Shown here: positions 21,901 through 30,160 of the stretch, in pieces
How positions within the stretch are numbered: position 1 is the first letter of the stretch
Layout of the letters: every line of letters begins with the position of its first letter
Source of the DNA: Microcebus murinus
Lineage: Eukaryota; Chordata; Mammalia; Primates; Cheirogaleidae
Direction of reading: 5' to 3'
Assembly: GCF_040939455.1 (NCBI RefSeq)
Contig: NC_134108.1
Location: 18,257,501 to 18,321,500, forward strand
DNA: 64,000 bases
The notes under the pieces: generated by a model
Told to the model about the DNA's origin: nothing
Databases searched by the model: none
The model's input: only the letters and a program-made list of their open reading frames with translations
Translations under genes and position numbers: made by a program

Positions 21901-24659
21901 GTATCAAAGACTTCAATATTTTAGTCTGTTTCAGTTATGTTTTGAGCAGCAGTCTCAAAGCAGGCATGAATTAAGAGACTGCAATTGTCTTAAACAAAAG
22001 TTGCATTAAACTCCATCTGTATTTTAAAGCAAGATTCCTTCAATGACATAAGAAAAAATTCATTAAGGCCTATACCTGAGAATTACATAATTCTTAACTT
22101 GAAGAGTTTAGTTAAATCTGCTTGGCTACATTTATATAAAAAATTCAACATTTCTAGCCTATCACACTTGACAAAACCCTCTAGATAAAGATTGTTGACA
22201 TAATTCCTTCACTACCTTGCCTACCACTAAAGCAGAAAGAAATGAAATAAAATCTAACTAGTAACAATATCACCACACCTTAAGTTAGTCATAGCAAGTG
22301 GCCAGCTCCACCTACTGTTTTGCAATCAAGGAATATTTCTACTCTTTGAGAATTAAATATAATCCAACTTTGTTACTACATAAGGCAAATATGTTTAGCC
22401 ACGGGGGAAATTTTTGGAGCAGCCTTCACTATGTCATTACTACTTAATTCAAATGGTATGAACTAGGATTCATTAGTAGCTCAAATGTTCAAACCAAACA
22501 TAATGATGTAGCTCCCCATACCTTAGGATAAAACTAAGCTATTTTTATCTCTCAATTTCTTTATATTAAGATTCCATCTCTGAAAATCTTACTTATAAGG
22601 TGAGCCTAAGAATTTCTAATTACTTCATAAGTTTACCTCTTACTTTAATTGCTGGCATGTACTTGCTGAATGGCACAATAGTACCTGCTCCAGTATCTGA
22701 CATCCAGAAATCCCTTTTAGAGACCTTAAAATGCTGCTTTCCTTTCCGGGGAAGCTCAAGTTTTGGATTTAGTCAAAAGTGCAAGGATATCCCAGCAAGG
22801 CAGATGTATACCAGATTCTAATAAAGACTGGATATGTCCTCTTCCTGCCTATTGAGGCCTGTTAGAGAAGGATGAAAAAGGAAGGGGTGATATCCAGGAA
22901 GAAAACTTACTCCTGCTTTTGTTTTGTTAAGTCTCTAAACATAAGCATTTTACTTCGAAGCTTAAAGACACAACTGTTCCATAAAAATCTAGTTATTCAC
23001 AGTTATCTACCTGTAGTGAGACACAATGGTAGTTTTATAGCTAAATACTATAATAGTTTACATAAAGAATAAGGCAAAGTCAACCACCCTTGTAAGCAGG
23101 GCTTTAAAATCGCCTTTGTGGAAATCCTCAGCTACACTGAAGATTCCTGAAAGTTGACTGTCACATGGTAAAGCAAACTGTAGATCCATGACTTTGTCAA
23201 GAAGCAGTAATACTGTTCCTTAGTGTTCTGTGCAATAGCAGGAAGTGTTTCGAAAAAAAAAGCCTCTGGCTTCGAAAGATGACTTTTCAAACGAAATTTT
23301 GGTTTCTGGTAACCAAAAAAAAATTTGAGCCCAAGGCTGATTACCCTCTTTCTTTGAAGCATTGATGTGCATAAATTTATTCTCATATCTGAGGAAGAGA
23401 AATCTGCTCTTAAATGAATGTGTTATAGATTACAATTCTTCAGTACTCTCTCATGTAACAAGATACAGATGAAAAGAGCACTACTTAGCAGATAGTAGAT
23501 GTGGGCCTCACCCTCCCACACTCTGCTACCAGCTGGGTATACATGGGGTTCAGTGTAGGGTCTGTAGGATGATGGGTGACCCAAGGTTCCCTCCAACCCT
23601 AAACCAGCTCCCACTGGAATGCTCTACTGCAGACTCAGTTTCTTAACACGTTCAATGATTGAAGAGGGTAACTTTTGGTGTCATTTCCATAATTAACCTT
23701 TTCAAAAGTTAGTTTTAAGTGCCCCCATCCCACCCACCACCCCAACCAGAGTTCAAATTGCTCATAAATTAGACCAAGAAGTGTACCCCCTAAAGAGATC
23801 AATTCTTCCGTTCCAAAATGACAAATGAAAGCAGCAGATGCCAGAGAAACAATGTATTTGGGGCGAGGAGGAGAGGGGGCCAAGGATAGGGTTAGGTGTT
23901 GGCTTAGGGAGGGAGCGAGGAAAGAGTTTCAGAAAAGTTTTCCCAAGTCTTCACCTGGTGACCTGGCTTCACAAGAGAGCAAGTATTTGTGGAATGGAGT
24001 TTCCCTCGCAAAGGCGGGTCTGAGAGCCAATCCCAGTGATGAAAAATGACCTGAAAAGGAACCTGGCTGCGGGTCTTGGTTGTGTCACTGAACCAGGAGT
24101 GCAACTTGGGGGAAGTCGTCCAGTCACTCTGAACTTCAGTTAAGGCTAAGGAGAGCAGCCGCCCCAAGTCTTCCCGTTATATTATAAACTCGTCCTTATT
24201 CAGAGTTCAAGCTCCTGGGAAGGCCCCGCAGCTTCCTCACCTCCTGTCAGGAGAGAGCGAGCATCCATCCGCGCCTCGCCATCTGATTCGGCCTCTCCCT
24301 CCTAAACGTACACAGGCGGCGGTTCAGGCAGAGGAGGGAAAGAAGGAAGGAGGCAGAGAGGAGCCAGCGGCCCAGGCTCTGAAGGTGGGAAGGTTGGTGC
24401 CGCGCTTACCCGCGATGTCCCACAGCTGCAGGCGCACCAGCGTCCTGCTGTCCCAGTTGAGGACCTTGAGGGCGAAGTCCACCCCGATGGTGGCCCGGTA
24501 GTGCTGCGAGAAGAGCTGGTGGACATAGCGCTTGATGATGCTGGTCTTGCCCACGCCGAGCTCGCCGATGACCAGCACCTTGAAGAGGTGCTCGCGGGTC
24601 TCGGGGGCGGCGACGGCGGCCGCCCCCCGGTCGGGGTCCCCGGCTCCCCCGCCGGCCAT
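7522..24659 (-). CDS. RAB32: Ras-related GTPase Rab-32, complete 3-exon gene
   Basis: The coding sequence is the join of 24659-24410, 11046-10769 and 7671-7522 on the minus strand: 678 nt, 225 residues plus TGA, which is the usual RAB32 length. Rab32 is a small GTPase of the Rab32/Rab38 pair. It drives traffic to melanosomes and other lysosome-related organelles, acts as an A-kinase anchoring protein at mitochondria/ER contacts, and is activated by BLOC-3 (family knowledge). Visible motifs are the P-loop GELGVGKTS (32-40), switch I around ATIGVDF (56-62), the Rab32/38-type switch II start WDIAGQERFG (80-89, with Ile where most Rabs have Thr), NKCD (143-146), ETSAK (172-176) and a C-terminal Cys-Cys (224-225) for double geranylgeranylation. 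Thr39, Ser71 and Gln85 are intact. Both introns have GT donors and AG acceptors. No damage is seen. Confidence 0.98.
7672..10768 (-). other. RAB32 intron 2 (3,097 bp)
   Basis: It begins at the GTAAGATC donor below 10769 and ends at the CAG acceptor above 7671. Apart from the CA microsatellite at 9885-9930 and alternating TATG/CACA-rich DNA at about 8448-8560, I recognise no repeat or RNA gene. The short open frames inside it show no known protein. Confidence 0.85.
9885..9930. repeat. (CA)n dinucleotide microsatellite in RAB32 intron 2
   Basis: About 22 uninterrupted CA units run into GTGTGTATGTATGGGTGTGTG, so a CA tract abuts a TG tract around CACACGTGTG. The tract can adopt Z-DNA and is probably length-polymorphic. 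Confidence 0.97.
10769..11046 (-). CDS. RAB32: RAB32 coding exon 2 (G-domain core)
   Basis: 278 nt encoding the second base of Gly84's codon through Lys176. It opens with the CTTCTAG acceptor just above 11046 and closes with AAG followed by donor GTAAGATC. It holds switch II (GQERFG), the Tyr-Tyr-Lys of the Rab-family YYKEAVGAF block, NKCD (143-146) and ETSAK (172-176), which contact guanine. It supplies most of the nucleotide-binding fold. No frameshift or stop is seen. Confidence 0.98.
11745..11925 (-). mobile_element. MIR SINE relic
   Basis: The order of landmarks matches the MIR reverse complement: TTTGCAAAGCATTCTCTTAC, then CCTTATCTCCATCTGACAGATAA, then GCCAAAGAAACACTTGGCCAAGATTAC and AATTCAAGTCTTCTGACCC. 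Divergence is high, as expected for a family older than the placental radiation. Confidence 0.6.
12316..12634 (+). mobile_element. L1 3' end, 5'-truncated, lemur-type tail
   Basis: It contains the ORF2 tail and 3' UTR: CCTTGGATGGAATTAGAGACC, ATCCTAAGTGAAGTATCTAAAG, ATGAACACTATCTGGGTGA and GCAATCCATGTAACCAAAAAC, then ACTTTGAAATAAAAAAAAA. A 14-bp near-perfect direct repeat (AATAAATTTATTGC at 12302-12315, AATAAGTTTATTGC at 12635-12648) frames it as the target-site duplication. It lies in RAB32 intron 1, antisense to the gene. Confidence 0.93.
13560..14352 (+). mobile_element. Old LTR-like repeat (MLT1-like), split by an insertion
   Basis: Two parts, 13560-13647 and 14096-14352, read as one repeat once the intervening element is set aside. 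The first has GGCCAATGAAATGTGAACAGAA; the second ends with TTTCAAGCCACTAAGATTTC and CATAGCCTAGTCTATTCTGAC. I associate these phrases with MaLR/MLT1-type LTRs, but the family name is uncertain. Confidence 0.5.
13648..14093. mobile_element. 446-bp DNA transposon with TA target duplication
   Basis: The element begins CTATATTTCCCC and ends GGGAAACACAG; inverted, the right end reads CTGTGTTTCCCTGAAAATAAG, giving imperfect terminal inverted repeats. TA dinucleotides flank both ends (13646-13647, 14094-14095). Motifs of the form AATAAGCCCT or AATAAGACC recur several times inside both ends, a subterminal-repeat pattern. Near 13933-13980 a frame reads [15 protein letters not shown] then stop, which may be the C-terminus of a lost transposase. 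TA duplication suggests Tc1/mariner/pogo, but I cannot name the family. It interrupts an older LTR-like repeat. Confidence 0.8.
14373..14711. repeat. Polypyrimidine tract of CCCTT and CCCTTT units
   Basis: Nearly 340 bases with only C and T on the plus strand. The last part (about 14650-14703) is a pure TTCCC pentamer array; the rest mixes CCCTTT, CCCTT and CCCCCTTT. On the RAB32 sense strand it is all purine. It can form triplex (H-DNA) and is expected to vary in length. An open frame runs through it on the minus strand (Gly/Lys/Arg-rich) only because the repeat lacks stops. Confidence 0.98.
14765..14880 (-). mobile_element. L2 LINE relic (3' end)
   Basis: TATACCAGGTTCTGTGCTAG, then AAGGAGCTCACGGTCTATATG, matches the reverse complement of the L2 3' end (the widespread CACTGTGCTAGG / GAGCTTACAGTCTAG phrases). 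Confidence 0.6.
15795..15890 (-). mobile_element. MIR fragment
   Basis: TTATTTTATAGATGAGAAAATAAAGTCCCAGGGAAATGAAATTACTTAA corresponds to the reverse complement of the MIR core (GATGAGGAAACTGAGGC...). It is short and diverged. Confidence 0.5.
16196..16375. mobile_element. hAT-type nonautonomous DNA transposon (180 bp)
   Basis: The ends are CTGTGGTCCCCAA at 16196 and, inverted, CAGTGGTCCCCAA at 16375: 13-bp terminal inverted repeats with one mismatch. An 8-bp duplication, CTTTAAAC, sits immediately outside at 16188-16195 and 16376-16383. CAG-type ends with an 8-bp duplication define the hAT superfamily. The interior is GC-rich (CCGGGCCACG, GAGCTCCGCCCC) and contains no coding frame. It resembles a common mammalian MER family whose number I do not recall. 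Confidence 0.92.
17717..17885 (+). mobile_element. MIR SINE relic
   Basis: CATAGCAGTTGAACCTTTGGAGCCAGA, then TGGATCCATGCTTTAACTCTGC, CAGACAAATCCATTAACCTTCC and TGAGACTCAGTTTACTCATTGAG, follow the MIR consensus order in sense. Confidence 0.8.
18775..18885 (+). mobile_element. MER5-like DNA transposon scrap
   Basis: GCGATTCTCAATTTTAGTATAAATCACAATTGCCACC, then CTAGGAATTCTGATTTGGT, resembles MER5A (TTCTCAACC... AATCACCTGG... AATTCTGATT). It is truncated and diverged. Confidence 0.45.
18890..19170 (+). mobile_element. MLT1-like LTR relic
   Basis: TTGCAGCTAGGCATG, GATTGGATCACAGAGAC and, near the end, TGGACTGCCCAACC with GTGAGACAATTAACTTCTTCCTTGCTAAACC resemble the body and 3' end of old MaLR/MLT1-type LTRs. 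No matching internal retroviral sequence is present. Family call is tentative. Confidence 0.4.
19880..20365 (+). mobile_element. Possible solo LTR of an endogenous retrovirus
   Basis: About 490 bp with the layout of an LTR: a U3-like stretch, CACAATAAAGGCTC (AATAAA at about 20206) and then a short R/U5-like region with a GT-rich phrase (GGTGGGGTGTGGTGTGCCCC). No gag, pol or env frame lies on either side. It is antisense to RAB32. I could not identify a target duplication or name the family. Confidence 0.4.
20366..24200. other. Intron 1 portion without identified elements
   Basis: Ordinary AT-rich intronic DNA. A possible MIR scrap lies near 20630-20700 (CTTGGTCAAGTTACTACACCTGTCTCTGC). No exon, RNA gene or bounded insertion is recognised. 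The short open frames do not resemble known proteins. Confidence 0.45.
24410..24659 (-). CDS. RAB32: RAB32 coding exon 1 (N-terminus, P-loop)
   Basis: 250 nt encoding residues 1-83 and the first base of codon 84. The ATG at 24659-24657 opens [12 protein letters not shown], the family's Gly/Ala-rich N-terminus. The context has G at +4 but C at -3. The exon carries the P-loop (32-40, with Thr39), the switch I threonine (ATIGVDF), Ser71 and WDIAG. The donor is G|GTAAGC. The intron continuation gives a false extension (KRGTN...), which is not protein. GC-rich codon use reflects the CpG island. Confidence 0.98.
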
Positions 24660-24829
24660 GGGCGCCGCGGCTCCGGCACGCGCTCGGGCCCCGACCCGCC
24701 GCGCGCTCCGCGCCGCGCCGCGCCCCCAGCGGCTACAGAAACTCCCCCGGGGCCCGCGCGTCCTCCTCAGCGCCCGCCGACGCCGTCTGACCGGTCACAG
24801 GACCCGGAACCCGCAGGCGCTCACGCCCC

Positions 24830-24840
24830 GGGCGGGGCGG
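24830..24840. promoter_or_regulatory. GC box (Sp1-type site)
   Basis: GGGCGGGGCGG within the CpG island, about 170 bases above the RAB32 start codon. It is typical of TATA-less promoters. Functional use is inferred from position only. Confidence 0.5.
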
Positions 24841-24985
24841 AGCCGGAGGCAGGGCCCGGTCGGCTGTGGGGAACCCGCGCGAGGCCGCTCCGGGAGCCGT
24901 CTGGATCCGCCAGGCCCGGCCCGGCCGCCGGCACTTCCTCTGCCGGGCGTCCCCTGCCGGCCGGCGCGGCGCCGAGGGAGGCCCG

Positions 24986-25000
24986 GCCGCCCCCTGGCGG
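24986..25000. promoter_or_regulatory. Candidate CTCF-binding motif
   Basis: GCCGCCCCCTGGCGG matches the core of the CTCF motif in one orientation (CGCCCCCTGGTGG type) at most positions, with C in place of T near the 3' end. It sits at the upstream part of the CpG island. Motif match only. Confidence 0.35.
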
Positions 25001-25397
25001 CCCCAGAGGATCCCGGCGGCCTGAAGAGGCCTGAGGGCCCTGAGCCGGCGGGGCCCGGGATTGGGGGTGCCCGCCCTGGCCTGTAAGCTGCTGGCCTGGG
25101 GTTCAGCCTCCTTCCCCACTCGGCCCGGAGGGAGTTTGGCAACTGGAGGCCTCGCCCTTCGTGTCCGGCAGCCCACTTGAGACGTGAAAGGGAGAGGCAG
25201 AATGACTCTGAATTAACTAAGGGTATTTGTCTCAATCAAATGTTTTTTTGCAGCGCCAAATCCTAGTGCATTAATCTCCATATCGGGGTCTGTCTGTCCT
25301 TCACTGGGTACCATCAGTTGCTGGTAGTGACCAGCCTGGATACATAGATTCAGTTTTTGGAGCTCTGGTCTTCATTTCTTTATTTGTCAAGCACTGA

Positions 25398-25915
25398 TAA
25401 CACTAGTTCTATTCTTAACTTTTTGAGGAGCCTCCATACTGCTTTCCAGAGTTCCAATTTACATTCCCATGGACAGTGTGCAAGGGTTCCCTCCTGCCAC
25501 TCTCACCAACATTTGTCATCGCTTGTCTTTTTGATAATAGCCATCCTAACAGGTATTTTCTCGTGGTTTTGATTTACATTTCTCTAATGATTAGTGATAT
25601 TGAGCACCTTTTCTTATACTTCTAGGCCATTCGTATGTCCTTTCTGGAAAAATGTCCATTCAGATCCTTTGCCCATTTCTTAATCGGGTAGTTTTGTTTT
25701 GTTTTGCTTTTGAAATGTGTGAGCTTGATATATGTTTTTGGATATTAACTCCTTATCTGATTTTTGTTTCACAAATATTTTCTCCCAATCTGTAGGTTGC
25801 TTTTTCATTTTGTTCATTGTTTTCTTTGCTGTTCAGGCGCTTTTTATAGTTTGATGAAATTCCATCTGTCTGTTTTTGTTCATTGCCTGGGCTTTTGGTA
25901 TGGTAAAAAAAATCG
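25398..25915 (-). mobile_element. L1 ORF2 segment, inverted half of a twin-primed copy
   Basis: Minus-strand L1 ORF2 3' region: on the plus strand GAGGAGCCTCCATACTGCTTTCCAGAG, CACCAACATTTGTCATCGC, GATTTACATTTCTCTAATGATTAGTGATATTGAGCACC and CTGTAGGTTGC are the usual antisense landmarks. It changes abruptly to sense L1 at about 25916. Many stops; noncoding. Confidence 0.92.
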
Positions 25916-26565
25916 TTGCTAAAGCCAGTGTCCACATATGACCCAACTATCCATCTTCTGGGTCTATACTCAAAGGGAATGAAATCAAAACTTCATAAAA
26001 ATATCTGCACTCTCAAGTTACTTGCAGGATTATTCACAATAGCTAAAATGAAACACCAAAGTGTCTGTAGAGGAATGGCTAAAGAAATTGTGACACACAC
26101 ACACGTATATTATTCAGCCTTAAAATAGGAGATCTTGCCATTTGTAACCTGGATGAACCTGGATGACAGTGTGCTAAGTGAAATAAGCCCAGATACAGAA
26201 AGACAAATACTGCAAGATCTTACTTATATGTGGAGTTCGAATACTTAGAAACAGTAGTAGTTACCAGGGCTGGGACACGGAAGAGATGGGGACATGTAGG
26301 TCAAAGGGTGTGAAGTTGCAGTTATGTAGAATGAGTAAGTCTAGAGATCTAATGTACAACATGAGGGTTATAGTTAATAATATTGCATAGTATACTAGAA
26401 ATTGTCTAAAAGTAAATTTTAGGTGCTCTTACCATTAGAAAAATGAGTATGTGAGGATATGTCAATTTGGTTAACTATAGAAGCTATTTCCCTGTGTATA
26501 TGAAAACATGTTGCATACCTTAAATATATAAAACAAAAATAAATATAGTTATATTATTTGAAAAT
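25916..26565 (+). mobile_element. L1 ORF2 end and 3' UTR, sense half of the same copy
   Basis: ATATGACCCAACTATCCATCTTCTGGGTCTATAC, TATTCACAATAGCTAAAATG, TATTATTCAGCCTTAAAATAGGAG and GTTACCAGGGCTGGGACACGG lead into the L1M-type 3' UTR ending in an A-rich run near 26565. Joined head-to-head with the antisense segment before it, this is the twin-priming signature. Confidence 0.92.
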
Positions 26566-26610
26566 ATATACTTTAAAAACTGATAATGCTTTAGTATTTT
26601 TTTTTCTTTC

Positions 26611-26911
<301 letters not shown>

Positions 26912-26924
26912 TTGCCTTAATATC

Positions 26925-27035
26925 TATTTATTTATTTATTTAATTTCAGCATATTATGGGGGTACAAATGTTGTTAAGGTTATATATATTGCCCTTGCCT
27001 CCCTTCCTCCTCGAGTCAGAGCTTCAAGGAGTAAG
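26925..27035 (-). mobile_element. Short L1 3'-end insertion, antisense
   Basis: (TTTA)n then AATTTCAGCATATTATGGGGGTACAAATG, ATATATATTGCCCTTGCC and GAGTCAGAGCTTCAAGGA is the reverse complement of the same L1 3' UTR that is seen in longer form at 30560-30985. Strongly 5'-truncated. Confidence 0.8.
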
Positions 27036-27801
27036 TTAAAGAAAGAAGATACAGGGTCTCTAAAGTCATCTTATTTTACTTCCCTAAAAAGAAAGCCTTT
27101 TAAAACCTTCAGCTGGTAGTGTTTAGAATAGATGTAAATAAAGGCTCTAGGATAAATCCTAGGAAACTTATTGAAAAGTAGTGGTATTGTGGGATTTTAT
27201 TTTAAAGAAGAAACATAGGAAAGCTTGTCTTGCTTTCTATATTTATAAAATTGAGGGATGCACCCTATCACTTTAATATTTAGAAACACCTGGAGCTGTA
27301 ATCCTCTGGCAGCTTCCTTAAATAAACTAAAGCAGTGGCTTGCCCTGCCACCCTCACTCTAATTGACAATCATTAAAAAGTGTTTTTCAGAGGTGGAGGC
27401 GTTTTAAAATTTAGAAGTCAAGGTGGGAGTAAAACCTTTCCTAGAATAGCTATTGAAAAATCATGGATCTCTAAGGAAATATGGCCAACCAGCCGGTGGC
27501 TTTTATGTTCACCCAATTACAGAGCCCTTCCAAACTCTCTCCAGCTTGGGTAAAGAGGAAATTCTCCACTTCTTGCCATAAGTGCTGCACTTCGTTCTGC
27601 AGGTACATAATACCATAGATTTTTACCTGTCCCTTCTTTTCTAGACCTCCTGGATTTCCACTAACTTCAGAATTTTGGTGCTAAAAATCATATGCTGTAA
27701 ATAATTTGAAATTAGAAAGCTCACTGCTAAAGGCAGAATAAATGGTTGGATAAATGGTTCTCAGACTAAAAGCAGGATAATGGTTTAAATTAGTATTTAT
27801 C
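27036..27801. other. Noncoding spacer, nothing identified
   Basis: Ordinary unique-looking intergenic sequence upstream of RAB32. No repeat or exon recognised. Confidence 0.45.
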
Positions 27802-27814
27802 AAACTTGAGTGTT

Positions 27815-28147
27815 GGCTGGGTGCTGTGGCTCACGCCTGTAATCCTAGCTCTCTGGGAGGCCGAGGCGGGCGGATTGCTCGAGGTCGGGAGTTCGAAACC
27901 AGCCTGAGCAAGAGCGAGACCCTGTCTCTACTATAAATAGAAAGAAACTAATTGGCCAACTAATATATATAGAAAAAATTAGCCGGGCATGGTGGCACAT
28001 GCCTGTAGTCCCAGCTACTTGGGAGGCTGAGACAGAAGGGTCACTTGAGCCCAGGAGTTTGAGGTTGCTGTGAGCTAGGCTGACGCCACGGCACTCACTC
28101 TAGTCTGGGCATCAAAGCGAGACTCTGTCTCAAAACAACAAAAAAAA
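27815..28147 (+). mobile_element. Strepsirrhine-type Alu with target duplication
   Basis: The linker between the arms contains ATAAATAGAAAGAAACTAATTGG with CCAACTAATATATATAG, and the right arm reads GTGAGCTAGGCTGACGCCACGGCACTC, both of the lemur-lineage Alu form. A 13-bp direct repeat, AAACTTGAGTGTT, lies at 27802-27814 and 28148-28160. Low divergence between the arms' promoter boxes and consensus suggests a relatively young insertion. Confidence 0.97.
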
Positions 28148-28329
28148 AAACTTGAGTGTTAAGAGTTTGTTAAAACAGCTTACTAGGTCCGAACCAGAGG
28201 GGTTTAGTTTCAGAGACAGACGTGGTGAAGCAAATAATTTGCATTTCTAACAAGTTCCTGGGTGGTGCTGCTGCTGAGAGTCTAGGAACACAGTGGTTTG
28301 GGTCAGAACTCACTTCTCAAACTTAAAAG

Positions 28330-28677
28330 TTCATATGTATACGGTAGATCACTTTTTCTTATCTATTTGTTACTTCCTAAATGTCTAAAGACATTTAGGT
28401 TGTTTTCATACCTTGGCTATTGTGGATCGTACCATAATCAAAATTGGGGTACTAATATCTCTTTCAGATTCTGATTTCAATTCTTTTGGATAAATAGCCA
28501 AAACTGGGATCGCTGGATCATATGGTAGTTCTATTTTTAATTTTTTGCGGAACCTTCATGCTGTTTTCTATAGTGCCTGCACCATTTTGCATTCCAACCG
28601 AGAGTTTACAAGAGTTCTAAGTCCTCTACATCTTCACCAGCACTTGTTGTTTTTTAAAAAAATATATAATAACCATC
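28330..28677 (-). mobile_element. L1 ORF2 segment, inverted half of a second twin-primed copy
   Basis: On the plus strand: ACATTTAGGTTGTTTTCATACC, TTGGCTATTGTGGAT, CTTTTGGATAAATAGCCAAAACTGGGATCGCTGGATCATATGG and ACCAGCACTTGTTG are antisense L1 landmarks. The orientation flips at about 28678. Confidence 0.9.
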
Positions 28678-28998
28678 CCTATACAATGGAATATTATTCT
28701 GCCCTAAAAATAAGGAAATATGCAACAACATGGATAAATCTTAAAGACATTATGATAACAGAAATAGGCCAGTTACAGAAAGACAAATACTACATGATTC
28801 CACTTCTATAATGTGTCTAAAATAGTCAAACTCATAGAATCAGCAAGTGGAATGTTGGTTTCTAGGGTCTGGGGGCAGGGAGAAATGGGAAATTGCTAAT
28901 GAAGAGGCCTAAGTTTCAGTTACAAAGACTAATAAGTTCTAGGGATCTGCTGCACAACATTGTGCCTATAGTTAACACTTAAAAATTTGTTACAATTG
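28678..28998 (+). mobile_element. L1 ORF2 end and 3' UTR, sense half of the second copy
   Basis: CTATACAATGGAATATTATTCTGCCC, ACAACATGGATAAATCTTAAAG, GTTACAGAAAGACAAATACTACATGATTCCAC and GGTTTCTAGGGTCTGGGGGCAGGG run into the 3' UTR (CTATAGTTAACACTTAAAAATTTG). Confidence 0.92.
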
Positions 28999-29053
28999 TA
29001 CAAGAAGTAATGTACAAAAGAAGTAATGTACAAAAAGAAGTAATGTACAAAAA
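28997..29053 (+). repeat. Short tandem repeat, about 3.5 copies of a 14-17 bp unit
   Basis: The unit TGTACAAAAAGAAGTAA recurs with A-run length changes between copies (14, 16, 17 bp). It lies exactly between the sense L1 end and the next L1 fragment, so it probably grew from the L1 tail or its target duplication. Confidence 0.85.
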
Positions 29054-29270
29054 TATTTATTGCATCATTGGCTGTAATAGAGGAAAAGTAGAAACAACTT
29101 AATCATTCCTCATTCAAGAGGAATAAATAAGTAAACTGTGATTTGGTTATATGGTGGGATAATATACAGGGGCTAAAATTAATGAAATACCACACAAAGA
29201 CATAGAGAAATCTCAAAACTATAATGATTGAAAAAAGTAGGTTTTGAAATTATTTATAATATCAAGCTTT
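29054..29270 (+). mobile_element. L1 ORF2-terminal fragment
   Basis: ATTTATTGCATCATTGGCTGTAATAG, AGAAACAACTTAATCATTCC and AATACCACACAAAGACATAGAG are sense L1M ORF2-to-3' UTR phrases, separated from the preceding copy by the tandem repeat. Confidence 0.7.
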
Positions 29271-29299
29271 ATGGAGCCTGGAAGACATTTGAAGTTACT

Positions 29300-29445
29300 T
29301 TTTGATCTCCCTCTTGTTTTGTGAGCTCCTTTTCTCCCCTGTCACTTCTTTCCTCTACTAGAGTTTCCTTTATTTCCCAAATAAACTGTTATGCTTGCAC
29401 TTAAAACATTAACCTTGAATTGGCTTCTGAAGTAATCCAAACTAA
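29300..29445 (+). mobile_element. Possible old LTR 3' end
   Basis: CCCAAATAAACTGTTATGCTTGCACTTAAAACATTAACC, followed by GGCTTCTGAAGTAATCCAAACTAA, resembles the AATAAA-plus-terminus region of old mammalian LTRs. Short and uncertain. Confidence 0.3.
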
Positions 29446-29974
29446 TGCATGCACGCATAATTCAAATGTGAAGTAAAAAATATTATAAGGTGTAGTTGAT
29501 GGAAACCTCAGTCCTTGTTTCAAGGGATCTTGTTTTTTTTTCTCAGTAAGTAATAGTAATAGTCTCATTTCACTTTTTTTATGTTCTGTGTTCTTATTCT
29601 GAAATCTTCTCCAAACTCTCCAAAAGACCATAAAATACCTCACAAAATTGTCAAGTATATGAGGTAAACTACGAGCTTCATTATTTTCTATGGAGATATT
29701 CCTTCCTTGAACCTTTCAATGTCCTGCTCCAATTTAGACTGAAAGCTCTTAGTCTGGTTAACGTAGCTATTGTGCTGGAACTTTCCTTCTCCATCATTCT
29801 AGATTTTTCTTCACCTCTCTTATACATTGGAGTTTTGATTTCTTGAATCCTAAGTCTACCTCATCTTATTAGAGCATATTGTATCATTTAATAACTTCCA
29901 GAAAAAATACTTTGAAAGTAAATATTTTTGAGTCCTTACATGTTTGAAAATATTGATACTATATAATTTTTATA

Positions 29975-30160
29975 TTTGATGCCAAAAGCACAGGCAACAA
30001 AACCAAAAATAGACAAGTGGAATTACAGTAAGCTAAAAAGCTTCTGCACAGCACAGGAAACAATCAACAGAGTGAAAAGGCAACCTACAGGATGAGATAA
30101 ACTATGCTTAGACCATCTATCTGATAAAGGGTTAATATCTAAAACATGTAAAGATGGCCT
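29975..30160 (+). mobile_element. L1 ORF2 C-terminal fragment
   Basis: GCCAAAAGCACAGGCAACAAAACCAAAAATAGACAAGTGG, AAAAAGCTTCTGCACAGCACAGGAAACAATCAACAGAG and AACCTACAGGATG are unmistakable sense L1 ORF2 phrases. It trails into A-rich sequence to about 30240. Confidence 0.92.

Larger units (their letters stand above)
11047..24409 (-). other. RAB32 intron 1 (13,363 bp)
   Basis: It runs from the donor G|GTAAGC after codon-84 position 1 to the CTTCTAG acceptor of exon 2. It hosts MIR, L2 and L1 relics, two bounded DNA transposons, a long polypyrimidine tract, two or three LTR-like pieces and a MER5-like scrap, each listed separately. No other exon is recognised inside it. Confidence 0.9.
24375..25170. 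promoter_or_regulatory. CpG island spanning RAB32 promoter and exon 1
   Basis: A sharp jump in G+C and CpG density against AT-rich surroundings, covering the whole first coding exon and about 500 bases above the start codon. This is the expected promoter type for RAB32. No TATA box is evident. A GC box (GGGCGGGGCGG, 24830-24840) lies about 170 bases above the ATG and a minus-strand CCAAT at 25060-25064. The start site cannot be placed exactly; I expect it within roughly 24700-24900. Confidence 0.9.

Noticed and set aside
24501..25086. Long open frames (177 and 184 codons plus, 146-147 codons minus) over the CpG island
   Set aside because: They are opposite to or upstream of RAB32 exon 1, Pro/Arg/Gly/Ala-rich from GC-rich DNA with few stops, and have no recognisable domain.
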